Origin: Fratercula arctica | Lineage: Eukaryota; Chordata; Aves; Charadriiformes; Alcidae | Reading direction: 5' to 3' | Length of the DNA: 64,000 bases | Assembly: GCA_947846985.1 (NCBI GenBank) | Contig: CANTUZ010000005.1 | Coordinates: 52,851,389 to 52,915,388, forward strand | In this document: in pieces, positions 24,401-35,574 of the stretch | Position numbering within the stretch: the stretch's first letter is position 1 | Layout: each line of letters starts with the position of its first letter | Notes under the pieces: model-generated | Databases searched by the model: none | Seen by the model: the letters and a program-made list of their open reading frames with translations, nothing else | Told to the model about the DNA's origin: nothing | Translations under genes and position numbers: made by a program

Positions 24401-27400
24401 ATTCATTAATTAGGATTAATTTAAAAACTGAAAATCGAATTTTAAGGCAGTTAAATCTTCCAGAATACTTGCCTTTTTAAAAAAAAAATTAATTTGTTAG
24501 AGTTTGGAAGGCTAAGACCAGAAATACAGTTCAATTACACAATAGCTTGCTATATAACACTCACCTCAATGCTCTGATTTATTTCCAGCTTATCAACCAT
24601 CTTGATAATTTGGGCAGGAAAAGTATGATACATTTCCAACAGTGACAAAAACAAATTGCATAAAACACAGCCCATCTCTTCTTTTCTTTTGCACAGTCAA
24701 TGCCAACAGCATAACTAATTCTGAGAGACTACATCAGTCACAACGCTAAATCCAACTCGGTACTTTTTTTAAATGATTGTGAAATAGACAGCAGAGCTGT
24801 TTCCTCCAGATTAACATTAATTTAGCTTTACTGTTATGCTGGTTCAAAGAGATTTGATATCATTTTCTTTTTGTGTAGAGAAGTGTATAAACTATCTTTT
24901 ATCAAAAGCTGTGGCCATTACGGCCTGTCTGATGCCCTGATGCTCTGCCAGCCTGTTGTGAAGTGCCCTGGCTGTTCGCTTCCACGTGCTCCCAAGCCAG
25001 CTGGGTATGGGTAGGATCTGCTCCTCGGGGTCTGCTGGTAGCAAGGCCTGACCAGCGTCCCAAGCCTCAGCAGACCAGTCCCCTCATGCTCCCTCATAGT
25101 TTACTTCAGTTGTGGGCTATGTGGAGATCTCGTTTACCACCTGACCCTCTGCCCAAGCCTCCAGGAGGAAGGCACTCTCAATAGTGCATGGTTAAATCAG
25201 TGTTTCAGGCTTGTGGGGTCTGGCCTGCCCTGTCTCTCCTCGAGGCGCTCCTAATGTGCAGTGGCAGCTTTTTACCTGCACGGAGTAGACTGCCAAGTCT
25301 CTGAACAACCAGCTCCACCACCAGTAACGCTTCTGTCTCCTTGTGGATCCACGTGAAGCAGAAAACCATTGTTGCATGGAGAAAGACTCTTCAGAAACCG
25401 CAAGTCAGTGAAAAACACACTTTTTTTCTGTGTTTGCTCCAAGGGCAACCCTTGGAGCAGGTGCTGGCACCCTTCCTGAAGGGCAGCTGTGGGGTGGATC
25501 CTACAGGCCGCCAGCTGTGGGGTGGTCACTATAGGCTGCGCTGGGCACCAACAGCCAGGTGCTCAGCGTACAGGTCAAATGAGATGTATCTACTCTGCCA
25601 GTCTACAATGACAGAACTTTTCTAGTGGCCACTGATGACCACTACCTTGCTGCTTATTTTAATCATCCAGACAATTTCCAGCCCTAGGGAGAGGTTTTAG
25701 ACATCTCCTAGGAGCCTTCCTTTGCCCACAAGTGGAAGTAGGATGGTTTAAAGCATGATCTAAAGGGTTATGAAAAGCAACTAAAGCTCAAGACTCTAAT
25801 GTTCTGTTTCTGAATCTGTTCTGACCAGAACATTTTGTGTGGCATATTTAAATGTACGAAGTGTTTCTGTGGTCAATTTGCCAATCTGTGAAGTGAATAT
25901 GATCTTCGTTATCAGGTGTTTTTTTAAGATTTTCTTGCCTCACACATAACTGAAACATTGGATTTTCCTTTTTTACCTTCACTACAGACAACATGTAGTT
26001 CAGTAAAGCTAAGGCTGTATAAAGTCACAGGAAATCGTTTTATGATGTGAGCACAGGCTGAGGGGTAATTATGGTATTTCAGGATATATGGTGACAGATT
26101 GACAAAGGTACGCTTTTCTCTTTATCCACAAGGATACTTTAATACCCACTTCTGAGCAGAACAGCTCTGTGTATTCATTTGCATAATTGAAAGGGCCTTG
26201 ACATATCTAGCTGCATTTTTACTTCCACTAATGCTAAACTTCTTTTTCCCATAGTCTGATTAAACTTTGCAAATATCTTGGATCCCAACTCTCCAACGCT
26301 CACAGCCCACTGCTATCAGTAGGGATTGAGTTGTTTGTGGAAGCTGGTGTTGCTGACCCTTAACAATCCCATTTCAGTTGCCTGACCTTGCTGATAACTA
26401 ACTCCTGTAGTCATCCCCAAAGCATCATATTATCTCTTGTGTCAAAAAGGACTTTAGGTACTGAAAATTCTGCACAGGGAAATTTTATTTTCATGTCATA
26501 GGCAAAAAGGTGGCCTCTTGTCACTTATAAGAAAGCAATAAGCACAAACACATGCTCAGCAGCAGCCCAATTAATTATACATTTTTTAATTTCAAGTTAC
26601 CCCAAAGCATGTCTCTGGATTTACTGTTGGACGACTTTCTTTCATGTTTAGCTGCCTCCTCACTCCATTGTTTCCATGGTAACACCTCTGAAACATTGCT
26701 TCTTTCTGAGAAGGTGAAATGTAAAGTGGCTGGAATATTTGAGTGTTTAAATATTTAAATGAAAACAACAGAAAGATGGTGGGGTGAGTCAGACATGACA
26801 GGTAGGTGACACCCACAAGGGCTGCTATTAAATTGGACTGTGGGGTAGCGCTACCTTTGCTGTTCTCCTACTACAAGCTGGAAAGAGCAGCCAGCTCAGC
26901 GGAGCTGTGCGGAGCCTGGGCTATGCTGGTGCTGAGAGGCAGCTGAGCACGCTTAGGACCAAGGCTAGCTGAAATAGCCCGCTGCCAACCTCTGCAAGGA
27001 GTTAGGAACAGCAAAGAAGTTGATTTGCAGGAGTGCTGTATTTATTATTTGCCAGTGATAAACATTTATTGTTAAAATCGGCAAGACCTACTAATCGTCT
27101 TAGTATTTTACTGTGAAGTCTGTTAGGACTGTTAGGAACATGGAAATACTGTAAAAAGTGTTCCTGCCAATGCTTGAAAATATGCCAACATTTACATTGA
27201 CCATGACTTTTCATTAACAGTAACGAACATCAGTTATCTGGGTTTGGAGGAGGCTGTGCTGCAGATGTGGCAGTTTTTATAAACTTAAAGGGAGCTTTTA
27301 TGGAGGACGTTCTTAAAGTACTGCAGTTGCAGCGACGTCTCTCTCTCCTGCTACACTGACCCTTTTCAAATTCGCAGTACAAGACTTGGTCTTCAAAGTG

Positions 27401-30400
27401 GATGTAGTGGTGCTCATTTCCCCATTTTAGCTCGTTTCACCCTGCCTTCCCGATCCACTTTGATTAAGGCTCCTTTCGTCTGCTCCCACAGACGGCTATG
27501 CCTAGCCCACTTGCTTAGAACCATCTCCCCATTCTTGTGTACCAAAGCTCGCCTTTCCTTCCCTTAAATGCCTCCTTAGACAAACACCTTTCCCCTCGGT
27601 GTTCTGAACCTGGGCTCTGAACCAGCCCCCTCTCTTCTCCCCTCTCTTGTCTGATCGTAATGGGGAGCAAATTAACCCTCCTTTCTTATCCCTTCCACAG
27701 GAGACAACATGAAACAGCAATGAAATAAATGACCTGAATTCCTCATACAAAACACTCCATTGAGCACTGTTCTGCTCACTTGATTTCTCCGATTGCCATT
27801 CCCTCTAGAATATCATTTTACATTATTTTATACACCGAATTTATCTTCCCAGGGCAAGGCTGTTTTCTTCCTACTGTCTATAAAGTAACATGATCTATGA
27901 AGTAACATGATTTCTAGTAGCTTTACAGAAATAAATGGTAAGAATATTCTTCCCCTTCTCTGACTGACAGCTACAATTCCTCTTAGCTTTAACATGATAG
28001 ATTTTCAATAGAATAAATTTTCTTTTTTGAAAATCTGTGGTCAGATGCGGGGGAAAATTCCCAGAACTCTCCAGGCTCCGCTCACTAACGGTGTTAAAAA
28101 AAGATGCCAGCCAAAGTAGGAGGTGTAAATTTTCTTAATGTTATTCACCATCATTTTATTTTAAAAGCTATGATAGGCAGTCAAACAGCAATTTCGGCAT
28201 CAAGATGGATATTAAGTTTCAGAGCAAGCCCACTCAACATTAGGGAGAGTTGATATTGCCTTAGAAAAGGGGAATGAACAGCATGACCTCTCCGGGTTCC
28301 TTTAAGCATATGTTCTACAAGTCTCTGAATAAAGACAGTTCTCACCTTTTCAATATTGTTGTTTCAAGGACATCAGTTGCCAGGACATACATTCCTGCGC
28401 TTGCTTATACAGCGTTTGGAGCCTACAGTTTGTTTTTTCCACAGTCACTAAGGATGAAGGCTTGTTCTTCTTTTCTTAATGATTTTGATGGACTAATCTA
28501 ATGAGGGAAAGGAGCTGCCCCGTTGAATGTCTCTCAGCTACCCCAACAGGACTTTCACTGAACCTCTTTGGCCTCCAGGCTTTCAAGCACTGACATTATC
28601 TGAGGCTTTTTGTGTGTGAAAATTCTCCACGGCTTCCTCCTGTGTATTCATAAGATCACAGCAGTCTGTGGTTTGGGCTAACAACACATAGCTGTTGAAA
28701 ATTTTTCTCACTGTAATGAATCAATTTTTGCTTAGTTAATGATCCTTCTCATTCTGAGGGACTAGCAAAGGCTTCTGGAAACAGATCCCAGGAGGTATGA
28801 AAGCTGAACAAAAGTGTGGTTGATTGAGATGTGTGAAGATGTCTCCTCAGTAGCCGTTTTGAATTTCACTTATTTCACAGACATACAAAAACTTTCCAGA
28901 AAGCAAGCAAATGAAGAACATTTTACAGAACTGAATTTAGTTCCTCTACCTGGGAGAGGAATGAGATTATGGAGAGCAAACAAAGGTGTTGTACAGTGAT
29001 GGAAGAGAGCGCTGCAGTTAACCTGCAGAGCTTTGACAGGCCAGAATCCCTCATGTTTAGCGTGATGTCAGCTAACCTCATTCCTCACAGTTAAGGGTAA
29101 GCACAGTCAAATTTCCCCAAGCCTCTGGGAACAGGGCTTAGAGTCAATACCAAATTCAAACCCACATGTAGATTTAAGGGGAGATTTGAAGAGGAGGAAG
29201 GAATTCTGTTTACAGAGAGTGGAACAAATGAAAAATTTACACTGGGTCTAGAAGATGAAGAGAAGTCATGTGGAGCAAACAGAAGGAAAGAATAGTGGAA
29301 GTAGAGAAGTAGGCAGAGAAATCGACTGTGAGGGCAGAGAGGAACAGAAAATCACTGGCAAAATGTAAAACCAATTGAGGCTGGGATTCAGTGGAGATAG
29401 CAAGCTTGAGAAACTGAGAAAGACCAAAATGGTATGTGTGTAGGGGAGGACATACTGTATAACAGAGTCCCTGTAATTTAACCCCCATTTCAGTACAGCT
29501 TTATGCATGTGCATGAGTTCTTCAAATCTGGCAAGGATTTCAGCAGACGCCTATATCCCTGAGAAATCTAGTGGGCGTTAAACATAGATGCTCTGATGAA
29601 TTTGGAGGGCTTAGACAATAAGGAGACAAATATTTTCATTTTTCTAACAAACTGCCTTTTTTAGGTAGATACTGATTGAAACCTTATGGGCAGATACGCA
29701 TAATGTCTCTCATTCTGTCCTGCAAGCAGACATTTTGGTGGGCTTAGAGAAATGAATGGGGCCAATGCATGTAAATTAAAATGTGTTCACAGCACACGTG
29801 GGACATCAGGAGTCAACTGATCTTTTTTTCTTGTAGCTTAAAGTAGATCAGATCAAGTACCTAGATTTGGTTGGTACCTTTTATACTTATTGTATAGCAA
29901 GATTATATGTAGTAGCCTGACCTCCTTCCTGGGCTTATGTGAGGTTGTTTATGGCATGTAGGACATGGGTAACTCTTACTTGTAGCATTCCTGCATCCTG
30001 TGAGAGAATCCCATTATTGTTAAATGACTTGTTAAACTCCCAAGTAGGATCTGGGTGAGTGTGCGGCTGCTACTTAAGTGATGAATGTGGGGTGTAACCA
30101 CAGAAGCTCATTAGAAATAGCATTACCCAAGATTATTAAAGAGAAATCAGCAGTAGAAAGACTGCAAGATATAAAACACAAGGGAGGAGTTGGGTAAGTA
30201 AAAGGAAGATGCAGTTCCATATTACAGTGTGAGACTGGCTTCTTTTTCATAGCATTTAAATTCTGGATCAGGGTTGAGTTATTTATAGCCTTGGAAGCAA
30301 AACAAAGGTCTGAGTTAAACTACAAAAATAACTCTGTATTAAGGAAAACTTCTGCCTTTGAAGCATGCAGAAGTACAATATGGTAACACAGCTGGACACT

Positions 30401-33400
30401 GTCCACAAGAACTGGAAAATGGATGGGAGATAAATACCTAAGAATGAGCAGAAAGACACTGAGGATCTTAGCACAAGGATAAGTCATTTGATGGGCCCTA
30501 CAGTTGGGAGTTTCTCTGTAAACCTAGTGGTCCCAGTTCAGGGTTTACCCATCACAAAGACTGTGGAGGAACCCTCAGTTCTGATGCCAACAATGGATCT
30601 GCTTTCTAAATTTCAAGTATGGTTCAGCAAAGCACCTTTCGCCAACCCTTAAAGAGCCACTTGGGTATATACCTAAGGGCATATGTTGGCCTGAGTTACA
30701 GTTCAACATTTAAATATTGATGGGCTAATATTTGCTTTCTGCAAGCTTATATTGTCAAGTTATATTAGTGTGTGCTCCTTTTTCAGGGATTGGTTCCTAA
30801 ATAATCACAGGATTGTCCCCTTCTTGATAGGCAGGTGATTAAGGTCAGCACCAAGCTAAGGTTCTCTCCATGGCTCCCTCATATGAACCACCTTGACCAA
30901 ACAGCAAAAGCAGGATCCCAGCCTCCTCCCCTCATGGATGCCTTTCCTCTCAGTCGAGTTTTTATAGCTTTTTGAGGGAACATTGGCTTTTCTTTGATAC
31001 TATCTCTTCATCTTGTGGACAGGGATGGTTGATACTGGGATGCTGGTTATATCTGGTGGAAAAGCTGGACTTGAACAGGATCCTAGGGCTGGTTGGGTCC
31101 CTGTCACAAACAATCTCCTCCTAATCCACTAGGCTTCTCAGATGATGAACTCCCAGCTCTTCTGTGCTGCGACAGTCTTCATGGCCAACTAACAGGGTTT
31201 CAGTTTGCTGTGACCCTGCTGTGCTGCTGCTGCTGCTTTTCCTGCTCCATTTAGGGGGTGCCACAGAGAATTAATGCAAACATTATACTTCTTTGACTCT
31301 CGGCAGCATCAATATTTTCTTCTCAGATGAGCTGCTTTCATGGATCTCCTGTGAGACGCTTTCCTAATTCAAAGCCTTTTGGCTGTTACTCAGTTCAAGA
31401 TACTAATTGTGTTTGAGATGAAAAACAAGCAAATATGGCAGTGCTAGATGAAGCTCTGCTTCATCAAAAAACATTACTCTCTGCTTCTAGTGAGACATTT
31501 TACGTGGGACATACAAGAAAATTAAATGATCACAATGATAAAATCACAGTAATAAGAAAGAAAGATTGTTTATTGCATCTGGCTTAGTTTAAGACAGCAA
31601 GTGCTATTTAATATTTTCTTCCTCCACACTTTGTTTTGATGGTATTTCCCAAATACATCTGATTTCCAAAATTTAATTCTTTCAGCAGATTTCCTAGATC
31701 TAGATTGGAAAACGTTTTGTTCTGCATATAACTGAAACAGAGAACATCCAGAGTATCACGAAAGCACTCACTGTGAAGGCATCACTTAGAAAACTATGCA
31801 TGTCTTATTCTTTTTTTTTTTTTCCTTTTTTTGAGACTGTTAATGGCAAGACCCCATTGAATTCATATACAGTTGTTCTGGTTGCAGTAAGAGACAGCAA
31901 TAACTTAGGATTTAAAAAATGAACATAAATTTCTCAAATGCCACCTTATGCAGAAAGTGTTTGCTTCTTTTTTGCCTCCGATGTTGTATCACCACTCTCT
32001 CATACACAGCATGGATGTCCCAAAATCAGCATTGGGACATCATTCCAGTAACAGCCTCCATGTGAAGGGCTTGAATGTACTCAAACAGACCCTCCAGGTG
32101 TGGGTCCTGCCCGCTGTTGGGGGGAGAGGTAGCTGGAGCTGAATTCTGCAGCGCGCCACTTCCCTTTGAGACATCCTACACAAATAGTTACCTGACACAT
32201 TTTCACAGGAAACACCAAAATAAAAGTGATTTCGAATTATGTTCTGAAAGTTTAGTATTCAAGAACAATTTTGAGGCGCCCTGTGATCACCAGACTGATT
32301 AAAAATGCTAATCAGAAGTTTGTATGATTAGGAGATTAGTACTGTCTGAACTTTGATCTGCCTTATTTGTGTACACAGAGAGGGAGAGACCCACACAATC
32401 ATGCTGAGAACTGCTTTCAGGGGTAGCAGATTTCTTTTGTGTAAAGGATTCACAAAAGATCTCTTCACTTTTTTGGGTTTTGTTTCTTGCTTTCAGTTCC
32501 TCACAGGGATGGTCCCAGGGCTTCTGTAGTCACTGTTACCTCTAAAACAAACAACTTTTTAACAGTCAGAAAAAGGAAAAAAACCCTATGTCAAAAAAGG
32601 CAATATTATACTTACACTCCTGTAATTAACCATGTGCTTTGGTTTGATCCATGTGATTTTCATAGGACCCAACAGAATTAATTAAAATCCCTCACATGTG
32701 AAACTCAGGACCTCTAACAATGCTTCAATTTCATGGTCTCTGTGTAAACAACCTATAGACACAAATATGGAATATCTGTGAATCACAGCCTCATCTCCAG
32801 AACTAAATTTACCTCGATTCCAGCCAAACTTCTCATTGCATGTCTTAATATCAGTAACTCTCCAGCTTGGGAGTGCCATGGCTTTGAAATTGCCTTCAGT
32901 GTAAGGAGCAAGTATGAGAATAAACCTGCTAAATACAAAAATCAGAAGAAACCTCCGTCAGCTGTGTGGAGAGACCCAACCATCAGGACAGCCTCTCTGA
33001 AGCCATGGCCCTGGTCTGCCTTATCAGTGAAAATGATTATAAACTTATGGTATGTGGATACTGAAAACAAATCTCTGCAATCCTTTCCAGTGTCACCATC
33101 CTTCTATTGCTAGATAAAACCTTCATACAGAGAACTACAGTCTTGTCAGCACCGCAACTCCTATTAAACATAGATCAAGGGGGTGGCAGACTGATGTTCA
33201 CATTGCCACTGTGAAGGGGGCTGGAAGGGGAGGCTTTAGTCTCAAAAAAGAGGTGATAAAAAGCCACGTGAAGAATTAGCTCTCAGGCATTATGAGAGCT
33301 GACAGGGCATGCAGTGGCATCTCTGCTGACATGGCCAACCAACACCTTTACTGGAGCTTAAAGGTCTTCAATGAAAAAAACAGTCCACTATAAATAACAG

Positions 33401-34440
33401 TCCTGATCTGAAGTGCTTCAGTTGCCTTTATCCAGCTTCCCATGCCTCTGCATCTAATTAGCCTGGAAGTTCTTTCAGGCAGGGATGGCTTTCATCATTC
33501 TGGGTCCAACTGTGAGATTTCCTACGTGGCCATGGAGAGAAATAAAGGGACATAAGATGACTTGTAATCTTCTCTACTACCTTTTTTGTAGCAGGCAAGA
33601 GCTTTCAGAGTTACTTTTCCTCTCTCAGCAGCTATAAAGAGAGAAGACTGGGGCATGCCTTAGTGTCGTTCTCCTAACGTGCAGTTGTTTTCCTGTTATA
33701 ACGTAAATCATAAAGTCAAAGGCCCATCAGAGCCTAAGTGCCTCCGGAGCCTGAACAGTTAAAGCACAGAAATTTCTGTAGCTATGTGCATGCAAGCAAG
33801 CAAGGAGGTTAACACAACTGGTTCTCTTTGGTTCTCCAGCTGGAGTAATCCCCTTTTGCACCTGAGACAACTGGGCAACCTTCAGCATGAATCTAGAGTG
33901 GTTTCACATGCGGTGTGTACCAGGGCACCCTGAGCACTGCGCTGCCGCATCTCAATATGGCAGATATCGTTCACAAACATGAGAAAAAACCCACATTTGC
34001 ATGAAGACAGGAAAACACAGAAGATCAGTGATATTTTATTTGTGAAGATTTGCTTTTGTAGGCTAGGATATTTGTATTTTAATTATGACACCGTTAGAAA
34101 CAGTGCCAGATATGAAGCGTTGTATGTTCTGAAGTACAAGGAGAGAGATCCAGTGGGAATCACCTGAAATGCCTTCCATTGTAAACCAAATGCTGCATCG
34201 AAAAGAAGATTGGATGAGTTAATCCCATGTCGTCTACACGTGCTCCCTGACACACACTGCATTTCTGGATACCTGGAAGGAACACAGAACTGATGCTGGT
34301 GCTGTTGTAGGAAGTTCCCAGAGCTGTTCTCAATGGCTAACAGAAACCACTTAGCGCAAATACCAAATTTTAGTTTGAAGTGCCATTTCCCCCCATGGAA
34401 GTCCATCTTGAAATGCATCCCCTAGAGACAGGTGGAAGAA
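21418..34440. other. Intergenic sequence upstream of the SLC24A4 CpG island
   Basis: Thirteen kilobases with no gene I can support. Small items seen are a homeodomain/POU-like AT cluster at 24383-24430, a short CTG-repeat stretch near 31217-31235 and a T13 run at 31811-31823. In mammals the 5' neighbour of SLC24A4 is CPSF2. No CPSF2 coding similarity was recognised here. Confidence 0.5.
24383..24430. promoter_or_regulatory. Possible distal element: POU/homeodomain-like AT cluster
   Basis: A TTTGCATA octamer-like site is followed within 45 bases by ATAATTA, CATTAATTAGG and GGATTAAT motifs. Such clusters are typical of neuronal or developmental enhancers, but they also arise by chance in AT-rich DNA. 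There is no direct evidence of function. Confidence 0.25.
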
Positions 34441-34541
34441 CCCAGGTGCCATCAACACCCGGCCAGCCTCTCACCGCGGCATCCCAGCACTCTCCCCCCT
34501 CAGCTCCGTTCCAATGGCCGCTCTTGGCCTTGAGGGCCCTG

Positions 34542-34647
34542 CCCGCCATCTCCCCAACGCCTCCTGCACCTCAGGCGCTGTCAACCCTGCCCCACCCGCC
34601 ATCTCCCCAACGGCTCCCGCGCCTCAGGCGGCGCCGGCCCTGCCCCC
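34542..34647 (+). repeat. Two-copy 53-bp tandem repeat at the island's upstream edge
   Basis: Copy 1 (34542-34594) and copy 2 (34595-34647) both begin CCCGCCATCTCCCCAACG and continue through a CTCAGGCG block to CCCTGCCCC. They differ by scattered substitutions, so the duplication is not recent. Each unit carries a CGCCATC core resembling a YY1 site. Confidence 0.85.
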
Positions 34648-34735
34648 AGCGCCGCAGCCTGTTCCCCTCCTCGCACCGATGGCCCTACCAAACGCGACAC
34701 CGACAGCGGGTAATTCCTGCGCCGTTTAGGGGAAA

Positions 34736-34757
34736 GGATTAATTTAGACAGTTAATT
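34736..34757 (+). promoter_or_regulatory. Paired homeodomain-like sites
   Basis: GGATTA (34736-34741, an OTX/CRX-type core) overlaps TTAATT (34739-34744), and a second TTAATT lies at 34752-34757. They form an AT-rich patch inside otherwise GC-rich promoter sequence. Binding is an inference from motif shape only. Confidence 0.3.
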
Positions 34758-34975
34758 CCGCCCCCCCCTCCCTAAAGAGGCGGGGGAGGGGAGGGTACAT
34801 GCGCGTTGCTATGGGTGCCGGCGGAGCACCCAGAAAGTTGCGAGAGGGGGGCGGGGAGAAGGGGGCCGGGCCGCCCGCCGGGGTTGACTGGCCGCTCGGC
34901 GCCGCGCTGAGAGCCCCGGGGCCAGCTACTCCCGTGGCGGCTGTTTCGCCTACCTGCCGCCATCGTCTGGCGGCG

Positions 34976-35000
34976 GCGGGAGGGAAGGAGGGAGGGAGGA
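34976..35000 (+). promoter_or_regulatory. G-rich tract with G-quadruplex potential
   Basis: Repeated GGGA / GGGAGG units (at least four G-runs of two to three) occur shortly upstream of the coding start. A second G-rich tract lies at 34780-34796. These may be ordinary SP1/KLF-like promoter sequence or a G-quadruplex in the 5' leader or promoter. Confidence 0.45.
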
Positions 35001-35043
35001 AAGGGATAAACTTTAAACTTGGCCGGGGCGGGTGGGGAGCCGC

Positions 35044-35070
35044 ATGGATGCCGCCGTCCCTCGCTGCTGA
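35044..35070 (+). other. uORF 1 in the SLC24A4 leader (8 codons)
   Basis: An ATG at 35044 opens an 8-codon frame ending at TGA 35068-35070. It overlaps the next ATG at 35048, which is in a different frame. It is translated only if transcription starts upstream of 35044, which the position within the CpG island makes plausible. Confidence 0.4.
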
Positions 35071-35191
35071 CCCGCAGCCCGCGGCACGCTGTGGGGCGGC
35101 TGCTGCCAGAGGAGCGCCGGGCGCCACCGCGCCGCTTCCTCCGCCGCCGGCCATGGTGCGTGTGGGGCGCGGGGCTCGGCCCGGCCCCTGA
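35048..35191 (+). other. uORF 2 in the SLC24A4 leader (47 codons)
   Basis: An ATG at 35048 opens a 47-codon Ala/Pro/Arg-rich frame ending at TGA 35189-35191. A second in-frame ATG at 35153 has G at -3 and G at +4, a strong initiation context. The same frame extends up to an ATG at 34799 if the transcript starts that far upstream. The peptide has no recognisable domain. Any role would be in controlling downstream initiation. Confidence 0.4.
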
Positions 35192-35341
35192 GAGCGACGC
35201 CTCGGCCCCCCTCCTCCCGCCTCCGGTCTGCCGCCGCCGTCTTCCCCGCGTCCCCGCCCGCCTCCACCTGCCTCTCTGCTCCGCCGCCGCCGACCAGAGG
35301 CTCTGGGCATCGGCTTCTCTCCGTGCTGCAGCCCGCCCGAT

Positions 35342-35374
35342 ATGGAGCCGTCTGCGGGAAGCCGCCGGGAGTGA
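35342..35374 (+). other. uORF 3 in the SLC24A4 leader (10 codons)
   Basis: An ATG at 35342 opens a 10-codon frame ending at TGA 35372-35374. This is 43 bases before the main ATG at 35418, close enough to limit reinitiation there and perhaps favour the next in-frame ATG at 35457. Confidence 0.4.
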
Positions 35375-35417
35375 CCCCGTCTTTCCCACCGACCCCTCGG
35401 CGCCCACGCTCGCTCCG

Positions 35418-35574
35418 ATGGAGCCGGACGAGACTCCGCTCGCCCCTCCGAAGACCATGCTGCTGATGCTGAGGAAAGTTCGCAAGAGGCGGGAGATGCT
35501 GCTGCAGCAGCTGGGCTTCATCTGCGCCATCCTCCTCTTCGTCTGGTGCATGTCCAGCCTGCTCTCCAGACTGG
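35418..35574 (+). CDS. SLC24A4: SLC24A4 (NCKX4) coding exon 1, partial gene
   Basis: This is the first coding exon of a K+-dependent Na+/Ca2+ exchanger. The family imports 4 Na+ while exporting 1 Ca2+ and 1 K+ across the plasma membrane. It encodes 52 residues plus the first base of codon 53: a Pro-rich start, a basic patch (RKVRKRRE, residues 19-26) and a hydrophobic segment (about 32-50, [19 protein letters not shown]). In NCKX proteins that segment acts as a signal or first membrane segment. The donor is CTGG/GTGAGT at 35575. ATG 35418 is the first in-frame ATG after an in-frame TAA at 35007-35009. ATG 35457 (Met14) has a better -3 base (A), and mammalian NCKX4 is shorter at this end, so it is an alternative start. 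[10 protein letters not shown] resembles RREMLPQQVGF of human NCKX4 (recalled, not searched). SLC24A3 is the main alternative. Confidence 0.85.
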
